A stretch of DNA of 5,437 bases from Jatrophihabitans sp. (GTDB taxonomy: Bacteria; Actinomycetota; Actinomycetes; Mycobacteriales; Jatrophihabitantaceae): assembly GCA_025966255.1 (NCBI GenBank), contig JAOPVG010000192.1, positions 1 through 5,437 on the forward strand, in the 5' to 3' direction. The notes under the pieces were generated by a model. That model was not told the DNA's origin and made no database searches. It saw nothing but the letters and a program-made list of their open reading frames with translations. Below are positions 1-5,437 of this stretch, piece after piece. Made by a program: the position numbers and the translations under genes. The number at the start of each line of letters is the position of its first letter. Positions within the stretch are counted from its first letter, which is position 1.

Positions 1-326
1 GATGTGACGCGCCCGGTGTCCCACAGGTCGGCCCGTCCGCCCCCCAGCCGGGCGGCACTGCTCGCCACCCGGAGCTGATAGGCGGTCTGGCGACGTTGGC
101 GTCCGGCCCCGGTGAGCTGCCACGACAGCTGCGGCCGCGGCGACTGGATGCCGATCGGGTCGCGAACGGCTCCGGCCCGCAGCCGGCCGACCCGCAGTGG
201 ATCGCCGCGCCCGTCCGCCCACGCCGGGCCCCCTGCTGCGGCGGCCGCCGCTCCCGCGCCCAGCGCCGCTCCGGCCTGCAGGAACCGGCGCCGGCTCAGT
301 CCTCGCGGTCTGCGGTCGTGCTCCAT
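1..326 (-). CDS. Tat-exported alpha-L-rhamnosidase, N-terminal part (3' partial)
   Basis: The first 108 codons of a third enzyme, leaving the window at base 1. ATG at 326 is supported by an AAGGA-type ribosome binding site seven bases upstream. The product starts with a textbook twin-arginine signal: SRRRFLQ at residues 11-17, an Ala/Gly-rich h-region and likely cleavage after A35-W36-A37. Residues 41-108 read as the N-terminal beta domain of bacterial GH78 enzymes: DPIGIQSPRPQLSW, then QTAYQLRVASSAARL, then ADLWDTGRV. This combination is characteristic of large, roughly 900-1100 residue actinobacterial rhamnosidases such as the Streptomyces avermitilis Rha78A type. The catalytic barrel lies outside the window, so activity cannot be judged. 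It follows the upstream gene by 28 bases and is very probably in the same transcript. The Tat route implies export in folded form. Confidence 0.82.
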   Translation of the reverse strand, partial: MEHDRRPRGLSRRRFLQAGAALGAGAAAAAAGGPAWADGRGDPLRVGRLRAGAVRDPIGIQSPRPQLSWQLTGAGRQRRQTAYQLRVASSAARLGGGRADLWDTGRVT

Positions 327-333
327 GTGCGGT

Positions 334-340
334 TCCTTCC
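334..340 (-). promoter_or_regulatory. Shine-Dalgarno site of the Tat-exported rhamnosidase gene
   Basis: On the minus strand the bases before ATG 326 read GGAAGGAACCGCAC. The AAGGA core (338-334) lies seven bases from the start codon, the usual spacing. This decides the start of the gene that leaves the window on the left and allows independent initiation after the upstream stop at 355. Confidence 0.75.
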
Positions 341-354
341 GTCGGACGGGCGGG

Positions 355-2889
355 TCAGCCTCGGGGCTCGGTGATGGTGTGCCGGCCCGGGCCGACGTGC
401 GCGATGCGTCCGCCTGGGAGCGTGATGGTGCCGGTCGTGCCGGGCGGCGCCTCGACCGTGATCGTGAAGCGATGTGGGCTGTTCGTCCACGACACCTGCA
501 GCGCGCCGTGCGGAGTCGGCAGCTGACCGCGGGCCCACGTCACCGATCCCGGATGCGGCGTCACCGACCAGCTCGCATACCCGGGCGTGACGGGTGCCGC
601 GCCGAGCAGGTCGTTGGTCAGTGCGGACACCACACCCGTGGACCAGCCGTGCGCTGCGGAGGTGTAGGGCCCCTCGTACATCGACCCGCCCGCGCCGATG
701 CCTTCCCAGTCGGTGTGGCCCGGGTCGTGCGACGCCATCCAGCCGTAGAGACGTTTGATCTCCTCGATCGCCGAGGCGGCCGAACCGGTGAGGAACCGCG
801 AGCGGATCTCCGGGTAGGACGTGAACGCGTAGACGCGCTGCGAGCCGTCGGGCACCAGTGTGTTGTTGTCCATGAACGAGTTGCCGTAGGCCGTGTGGTT
901 GTGCGCGGTCAGGTAGTCGAGCGCGGACGTGGCGCGGGCAGCGGGCGCGACACCGGCGAGGATCGCGTACCCGTTGCCGTCCTGCCCGTGCCGCAGGTCG
1001 CCGGTCGCCGAGTCGACGTAGGCCCCGGCGCTTGCGTCCCAGAGGTGGGCGTTGATCGCGGCCGAGACGGTCTCGGCCCGGGCGGTCCAGCGCGCGGCGT
1101 CGGCGGTGTGCCCGAGCGCGCGAGCCAGGCCGGCGGCGTCGCGCAACGCCAGCACGTAGAGCGCGTTGTAGTACGTCACCTCGCCGGTGCGGCCGAGGAA
1201 CGCGTAGTCGCCGTAGCCCCCGGTGCCGTTCAATCCCTTCTGCAGCAGGCCATTGCTGTCGGTGACCGATGGATACCAGCTGTCCAGCACCTTCACCAGG
1301 TTCGGGTAATAGCTGCGGCCGTAATTCGTGTCGCCGGTGTAGAGGACGTAGTCCCAGCTCGAGGCCACCCAGTACATCGGATAGTCGAACAGCGGCAGCG
1401 TGTAGTTGTTGATCGACGCGGGCGGGATCCAGCCGTCGGCCCGCTGATGGTCGGCCAGGTCGGCCAGTACGTTGCGGGCTGCGGCCCCGACGTTGTGGGT
1501 GAGGTAGTCGGTGACGCCGGAGACGTACACGTCCCCCACGTAGGGGTCGCGGTCACGCTTCGCGCCGTCGGTGAGCACCACCTTGCCGTCCAGGCCGGGC
1601 GAGTCGGCGCCGCGCGGATCGATGTCGTCGGAGCGGAAGGTGTCGGTGATCAGTTCGTTCGTGTACGACGCGTCGTACCAGTACTGGTTGAGCTGCGGGT
1701 CCGACGACTCGAACCACCCCTGGTAGCTCTTCGGCGTGCCGAGGTAGGCGGTGAAGTCGAGCGCGATGTCCTTGATCTGCACGGTGCCGAAGGCCGCGGT
1801 GTCCGGGGCGTCCGCCGCGAGCGCGTCGAGACTGATCTTGAGGTACCGGAAGCCGTGCAATCCGTCGGCGCACACCTTCGTGCCGTCCGCGCAGCCGTGC
1901 GTGTCGGTCCACGTGCTGGCCCCCGCCGGTACCGCGTGCTGATCGCTGCCGGGGGTGATCGAGTTGCCGTTGTAGGAGCGCGAGAAGTCCGACGTGTCGC
2001 TGAGGTACTGCGTCGTCTCGGAGAACGCGAGCCGCACCCCCGGGGTGTTCGACGAGGCGCCGGCGAAGTCGACCTTCGGGTAGCCGACCACGACCTTGCC
2101 GAAGTCGACGGTCACGCTGGGGACGGCCGGGTCGTCGGGCACGAGGCCGGGATAGACCTCGTTCACCCGCGTGAAGTCGCCCTTGCCCGAGGACTGGTCC
2201 TTGGTGACGGTGATGCGGACCTGCGTGGTGTTCACTGCGGCCGCGAACGGCACCCGCCGCAACACCGTCGTGTTGCCGGTGACGGTTGCCGCCGGCTGCC
2301 ACGTGGCACCGTCGGGGCCGAGGGTGTCAACGGTGAAGTCCTGCGGCACGCCGTCGGAGTTGGACAGCATGGTGATGCCGTCCAGCGAGGTGGCCGCGGG
2401 GACGGTGATGGTGAGGACGTCCGGATAGGCGCCGAACGTGTCGTCGTTCCAGAACGTGTCGGTGCTCCCGTCGATGGCATTGCCCGGGACGTAGGTGCGC
2501 GGCTTTCCGTCGTTGCCGTTGTTGCCGGCGTGGAACGACGATGCCGTTGCGCTTGTGCCGCTGGGCCAGGACGGGCGCGCCGGAGGCTGCGGGCGCGACA
2601 GCGTCGTACTGCCGGCCCCGAACACGCCGCGGGGATTGGTGACGTCGCCGTTCGTGGCGGTGACGCGCACCGGGTGGACGTCGCGGCTCGCGGGCGCGAC
2701 GACGTACTTCGCCCACGACGGCTGGTGCGGGTCGGGGCGGGCATCAGCCGGCGCCCCCGCCACGGCCACGGCGGTCAGCGCGACGGCGACGAGCACGATC
2801 GCGCGGCGCCCGCCCCTCCGCGAGTAGTCCGCCTTTCGCGGCGGCCGAGCGTGCTGACAGGCGGACAAGTCGACCTCCGGGGTGCTCAC
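355..2889 (-). CDS. Secreted GH78-like alpha-L-rhamnosidase with N-terminal discoidin domain
   Basis: Complete 844-residue paralogue of the gene upstream. GTG at 2889 is chosen as start because it forms a GTGA overlap with the upstream stop; in-frame starts further upstream (the first Met is at 3054) would run deep into the neighbour's discoidin coding. Residues 1-50 look like a Sec signal peptide with a long basic n-region (RRGGRR, 24-29), hydrophobic core IVLVAVALTAVAVAG and likely cleavage after ADA. Residues 51-105 are a linker found N-terminal in this type of protein, 106-248 discoidin, about 255-385 beta-sandwich, 390-767 six-hairpin barrel, 768-844 beta tail. The motif at 441-453 is DGAKRDRDPYVGD, where Tyr replaces the Trp of the usual W-x-GD. 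TDWEGIG holds the presumed base E729, and AHGWSTG lies around H747. C333 and C340 could form a disulfide. Probably releases terminal rhamnose outside the membrane; the discoidin may bind glycan. Family assignment is firm, specificity inferred. Confidence 0.9.
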   Translation of the reverse strand: MSTPEVDLSACQHARPPRKADYSRRGGRRAIVLVAVALTAVAVAGAPADARPDPHQPSWAKYVVAPASRDVHPVRVTATNGDVTNPRGVFGAGSTTLSRPQPPARPSWPSGTSATASSFHAGNNGNDGKPRTYVPGNAIDGSTDTFWNDDTFGAYPDVLTITVPAATSLDGITMLSNSDGVPQDFTVDTLGPDGATWQPAATVTGNTTVLRRVPFAAAVNTTQVRITVTKDQSSGKGDFTRVNEVYPGLVPDDPAVPSVTVDFGKVVVGYPKVDFAGASSNTPGVRLAFSETTQYLSDTSDFSRSYNGNSITPGSDQHAVPAGASTWTDTHGCADGTKVCADGLHGFRYLKISLDALAADAPDTAAFGTVQIKDIALDFTAYLGTPKSYQGWFESSDPQLNQYWYDASYTNELITDTFRSDDIDPRGADSPGLDGKVVLTDGAKRDRDPYVGDVYVSGVTDYLTHNVGAAARNVLADLADHQRADGWIPPASINNYTLPLFDYPMYWVASSWDYVLYTGDTNYGRSYYPNLVKVLDSWYPSVTDSNGLLQKGLNGTGGYGDYAFLGRTGEVTYYNALYVLALRDAAGLARALGHTADAARWTARAETVSAAINAHLWDASAGAYVDSATGDLRHGQDGNGYAILAGVAPAARATSALDYLTAHNHTAYGNSFMDNNTLVPDGSQRVYAFTSYPEIRSRFLTGSAASAIEEIKRLYGWMASHDPGHTDWEGIGAGGSMYEGPYTSAAHGWSTGVVSALTNDLLGAAPVTPGYASWSVTPHPGSVTWARGQLPTPHGALQVSWTNSPHRFTITVEAPPGTTGTITLPGGRIAHVGPGRHTITEPRG
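2146..2574 (-). repeat. Discoidin (F5/8 type C) coding module, copy B
   Basis: This segment encodes residues 106-248 of the downstream enzyme: GTSATASS, TRTYVPGNAID, TFWNDDT, DGVPQDFTVDTL, TGNTTVLRRVPF and DFTRVNEVYPG. It aligns along its whole length with the module ending the upstream gene, with small insertions (for example GNNGNDGK). Here the module sits before the catalytic core rather than after it. The exact 20-base match lies at 2438-2457. Confidence 0.82.
2886..2889 (-). promoter_or_regulatory. GTGA stop/start overlap (translational coupling)
   Basis: The TGA stop of the upstream gene (2888-2886) overlaps the GTG start of the downstream gene (2889-2887), making a four-base GTGA. No good purine-rich ribosome binding site is visible just upstream (the minus strand reads GAACTGACGCC before GTG). 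Terminating ribosomes therefore probably reinitiate here, keeping the two enzymes in a linked ratio. Confidence 0.75.
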
Positions 2890-5437
2890 GGCGTCAGTTC
2901 GGCGACGCGGGTGAAGTTGCCGTTCTGGGTCTGCGACGCCGTGACGACCAACCGGACGCGTGTCGTCGACACGGCCGAGCCGAACGGGATCCAGCGGGTG
3001 ACGTCGGTGTTGCCGGTGACGTCGGCCTGGGTGACCCACTGCGCGCCGTCCCACGTCTGCACGGTGAAGTCCGTGGGCACGCCGTCGACCATCGAGGCGA
3101 ACCCGACGCCGTGCAGGGTTACCGCCGATGACGCAGTGACCTCGAGGGTGTCCGGGAACGCGCCGGCGGTGTCGTCGTTCCAGAACGTCGTCAGGTCGTG
3201 GTCCAGCGCGTTACCGGCGTCGTAGGTCCGGGTTTGGCCGTTGAAGACGTTCGGCGCGTGCACGCTCGACGCTGTCGCGGTGGTGCCCTGCGGCCACGCA
3301 CCGAAGTAGACGAGATGCGCGGTGGTGCCCGCACCGACATGTCCGGCCGTCGCGACGACCGGCACGGCGAGGTTGCCGCCGCTTCCGCTCGCCGGCGCCC
3401 GCACCGCGACGTGCACAACCTGACTGCCCGGCCCGTTCCGGGTGTCGATGCTGAACGCAGCCGCGGTGGCCGTCCAGCCGCTCGGAACCGTCGCGGTGAC
3501 AGTGCCGCGCACCACCTCATCGCCGGTGGCTCGCACGGTCACCGGGATGCTCGCGCTCGCGCCCGGCAGCACCGGTGCCGAGGTGGTCGAGGTCGGCGCC
3601 ACCGCGAGCGTCGTCGCCACGTGCCCGATGGCGATGCCGCGGATCTGGGCGTGCTCGGGCAACCCGGTGAGCACCACGTAGTCGCCCTCGAGGTGCGCGC
3701 CGTAGCGGACGCTGCGCCCGGCGGCCCACGCGGTGCGACCGTTGACGGTCACCGACGTGCGCGCGCCGTAGGTGGGCACCTCGACCTGGCCGATCGCCGC
3801 CGCCGGCGCGTCCAACGCAGCGGTGAACGTGCGCGAGCGGACGTCGTGCTGCCAGGCGAGCTTGATGTCGCCGAGCGGGGTCTTCAGCGAGCCCTGCGCT
3901 GAAGCGAGATCACCGCTCTCGGGCACGATGTCGTACCCGCCGGTTGCGGTCGTGGGCCGGATGCCGAGCACGTAGAACGTCAGCGCCGAGGTCGGGCCGG
4001 TCGACCAGCCGTGTGCGGCACTCATGTACGCGCCGCCGTAGCCGAACTGCCCGTTCGCGAGGTAACCCTCCCAGAACGTGCTCTTCGTGCCGAGCGGCGA
4101 GTCGAGCATGTAGCCCCACTCGCGCCGGATGAGCTCGAGTGCACTGGTGGCGTCGCCGGCCTGCAGATGTGCCTGCACCTCCATCGAGCCCGGGAACGTG
4201 CCGATCTCGCCACCCTTCTCCGGCGTGGTCGCGCCGTACTGGTTCCAGTTGGTGGTGAGCGCGGCACTGACGCGCGCGGCCCGCGCGGGCGACGCCAGCC
4301 CGTACCAGACGGCGAGTGAGTTGCCATCCTGCGGATGCAGACTGCTCGTCGGGTTGTCGCGGTACTGCCCGGCGGACGCATCCCAGAGGTTGGTGTTGAC
4401 CGCCGTCCGGAGCCGGGCCGCGGTCGCGGCCCACGTCGTCGCGTCGGCCGAGTCGCCCTGGGCCCGGGCCAACTGCGCGCCGCCCACCAGTGCCCGGTAG
4501 AGCAGGGCGTTCGCGGCGATGTTCTCACCACCCTGCCCCGAGCGGGCCCAGTCAGCCGTGCCGGTGACGTTCATCAACCCGTCACTGCCGACCTTGCCGA
4601 GCGAGAACTGGATCGCCCGCACGTAGTTCGCCCACTCGCCGGTCAGCCAGCTCGCGTCGTGCGTGTACTGGTAGTACGTCGCGGTGCCGATCAACGTCCA
4701 CAGGTGATAGGTGTCCGAGCCGTAGAAGTTGACCTGCGGTCCGGCGAAGGGCAGCTCGCCCGACGCCGCCTGGTGGTCGAACAACGTGGTCAACGCATTG
4801 CGGGTGGGCGTCACGTCGCCGAGCGATGCGAACTCGGTGGGGACGGAGACGCCGAGGTCGCCGGGCCACACCGTGCGGTCGCGCTTCGCGCCGTCGACGA
4901 GCACCTCGTTGCCGACGCCGACCGTCCCGCTGTTGTCCCAGCCCGACGCCGGTGGGCCCCAGACCCGTCCGGTCGTCGGGGCGATCGTGTTGGTCTGGGC
5001 CGTGTAGGCGCCGGCGTACCAGATGCGATTGAGCAGCGGATCGCTCGAGTAGAAGTAGTTGTCGTAGGCGCGCAGGTCGGTCATCGACGGGGTGAACGAG
5101 ATCGCCAGCGACACCCCGTCGATCGCGATCGTGCCGTCGGACTCCGCGAACAGCGTCAAGTACCGGAAGCCGCCGCGCAGCTTCGCCTGGGGCATCGTCC
5201 ACGATGCGCCGGGCGTCAGCTCGGCATCGAGCGCTCCGTCGGGTCCGCTGCCGCCGTTGCTCGCGTCGCTCGTCGGGCCGACGTACTGCGACGACTCGCT
5301 GAACGCCAGTCCCAGCCGCTGCCCGGCAGCGGTGGACGACGCGGCGTGGACGGTGACGATCCCGCCGACCTCCTTGCCGAAGTCGAGCGTGATCGACGAG
5401 CCGGCGCCGTGCAGCGTGGTCGGCTGGCCGTGCAGCA
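2886..5437 (-). CDS. GH78-like alpha-L-rhamnosidase with NEW3 and discoidin domains (5' partial)
   Basis: Probable secreted inverting glycosidase releasing terminal alpha-L-rhamnose. The frame is open to the window edge, so the start and any signal peptide lie outside; 849 residues are visible (numbered from the edge). Residues 1-120 are the GH78-type beta-sandwich (ITLDFGKEVGG near the start, GFRYLTL later). Residues 123-494 are the six-hairpin (alpha/alpha)6 barrel, with DGAKRDRTVWPGD at 181-193, STFWEGYL carrying the presumed general base E456, and AHGWSTGP around H475. Residues 495-605 are the beta-rich C-terminal domain, 606-708 an NPCBM-associated/NEW3-like Ig domain, and 714-849 a discoidin (F5/8 type C) domain with TFWNDDT. 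The Met at 5195 falls inside the beta-sandwich and is not a credible start. The visible part has no cysteine. Arg stands where canonical GH78 has its general-acid Glu, so activity on another sugar, or a different acid residue, is possible. The fold and superfamily call is strong; the substrate is inferred. Confidence 0.88.
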   Translation of the reverse strand, partial: LHGQPTTLHGAGSSITLDFGKEVGGIVTVHAASSTAAGQRLGLAFSESSQYVGPTSDASNGGSGPDGALDAELTPGASWTMPQAKLRGGFRYLTLFAESDGTIAIDGVSLAISFTPSMTDLRAYDNYFYSSDPLLNRIWYAGAYTAQTNTIAPTTGRVWGPPASGWDNSGTVGVGNEVLVDGAKRDRTVWPGDLGVSVPTEFASLGDVTPTRNALTTLFDHQAASGELPFAGPQVNFYGSDTYHLWTLIGTATYYQYTHDASWLTGEWANYVRAIQFSLGKVGSDGLMNVTGTADWARSGQGGENIAANALLYRALVGGAQLARAQGDSADATTWAATAARLRTAVNTNLWDASAGQYRDNPTSSLHPQDGNSLAVWYGLASPARAARVSAALTTNWNQYGATTPEKGGEIGTFPGSMEVQAHLQAGDATSALELIRREWGYMLDSPLGTKSTFWEGYLANGQFGYGGAYMSAAHGWSTGPTSALTFYVLGIRPTTATGGYDIVPESGDLASAQGSLKTPLGDIKLAWQHDVRSRTFTAALDAPAAAIGQVEVPTYGARTSVTVNGRTAWAAGRSVRYGAHLEGDYVVLTGLPEHAQIRGIAIGHVATTLAVAPTSTTSAPVLPGASASIPVTVRATGDEVVRGTVTATVPSGWTATAAAFSIDTRNGPGSQVVHVAVRAPASGSGGNLAVPVVATAGHVGAGTTAHLVYFGAWPQGTTATASSVHAPNVFNGQTRTYDAGNALDHDLTTFWNDDTAGAFPDTLEVTASSAVTLHGVGFASMVDGVPTDFTVQTWDGAQWVTQADVTGNTDVTRWIPFGSAVSTTRVRLVVTASQTQNGNFTRVAELTP
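2889..3296 (-). repeat. Discoidin (F5/8 type C) coding module, copy A
   Basis: This segment encodes the C-terminal 136 residues of the upstream enzyme: GTTATASS at its start, TRTYDAGNALD, TFWNDDT, DGVPTDFTVQTW, TGNTDVTRWIPF and NFTRVAELTP at its end. By eye it is about half identical in protein to the module at 2146-2574. The bases at 3169-3188, encoding TFWNDDT, match 2438-2457 exactly over 20 bases. Discoidin domains commonly bind carbohydrate, so a targeting role is inferred. Confidence 0.82.
3312..3620 (-). other. NPCBM-associated / NEW3-like Ig domain within the upstream enzyme
   Basis: About 100 residues between the GH78-type tail and the discoidin module. They begin near TTLAVAPTS and include LPGASASIPVTVRATGDEVVRGTVTATVPSGW, a pattern typical of NEW3/alpha-galactosidase-associated Ig-like domains found next to carbohydrate-binding modules in actinobacterial glycosidases. 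It probably acts as a rigid spacer. The downstream paralogue lacks it, which is the main difference in architecture besides discoidin position. Confidence 0.65.

Noticed and set aside
339..349. Small inverted repeat CCGTC-G-GACGG between the second and third genes
   Set aside because: The arms are only five bases with a one-base centre, too tight for an RNA hairpin, and part of it overlaps the Shine-Dalgarno region. It is not convincing as a terminator or operator in such GC-rich DNA.
327..354. Possible separate promoter for the Tat-exported enzyme
   Set aside because: The gap is only 28 bases and mostly taken up by the ribosome binding site; no promoter-like hexamers are visible in it. A promoter inside the upstream coding sequence cannot be excluded.
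2890..3054. Earlier start (Met at 3054) for the middle rhamnosidase
   Set aside because: The extra 55 residues are Arg/His/Pro-rich shadow sequence overlapping the neighbour's discoidin coding, and would bury the signal peptide. GTG at 2889 gives the stop/start overlap and an exported protein.
112..3225. Plus-strand open frame of 1037 codons running antisense to all three genes
   Set aside because: It is rich in Arg, Val, Gly and Ala with no recognisable domain, as expected of a frame opposite GC-rich codons. The minus strand over the same bases encodes clear GH78-type and discoidin domains, so this is a composition artefact.
3517..4434. Several 70-174 codon minus-strand open frames in other phases inside the upstream enzyme
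   Set aside because: They are Arg/Pro/His-rich, lack ribosome binding sites and domain patterns, and lie inside a continuous, well-conserved GH78/NEW3 coding frame.

Overview
The window is wholly protein-coding on the minus strand, very GC-rich, and dominated by secreted carbohydrate-active enzymes. High GC, GTG start use, long Arg/Ala-rich antisense open frames and a textbook Tat signal peptide all suggest a high-GC actinomycete living on plant or microbial polysaccharides. The genus cannot be named from this window.

Layout, in transcription order (right to left). (1) 5437-2886: a large glycoside hydrolase cut at its 5' end by the window edge. It has a GH78-type beta-sandwich, an (alpha/alpha)6 six-hairpin catalytic barrel, a beta-rich tail, an NPCBM-associated (NEW3-like) Ig-type domain and a C-terminal discoidin (F5/8 type C, CBM32-like) domain. 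(2) 2889-355: a complete 844-residue paralogue with a Sec-type signal peptide, an N-terminal discoidin domain and the same GH78-type core. Its GTG start overlaps the TGA stop of the first gene by four bases (GTGA). (3) 326-1: the 5' end (108 codons) of a third protein. It has a Tat signal peptide followed by the N-terminal beta domain typical of canonical bacterial alpha-L-rhamnosidases. It starts 28 bases after the second gene and has a good ribosome binding site.

The three genes look like one operon for extracytoplasmic removal of terminal alpha-L-rhamnose (or a related sugar) from a rhamnose-containing polysaccharide, glycoside or saponin. The two complete catalytic cores belong to a GH78-like group in which the usual Asp-x-x-x-Arg-Asp-Glu general-acid motif reads Asp-Gly-Ala-Lys-Arg-Asp-Arg. 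The Trp-Glu carrying the presumed general base is kept. The third gene looks like the canonical type, although its catalytic region lies outside the window. The two discoidin domains face each other across the gene 1/gene 2 junction and share an exact 20-base repeat in the same codon register. I see no RNA gene, mobile element, CRISPR array or intergenic promoter, and no gap longer than 28 bases. The most interesting points are the altered catalytic motif and the mirrored domain architecture; I found no clearly unprecedented system.
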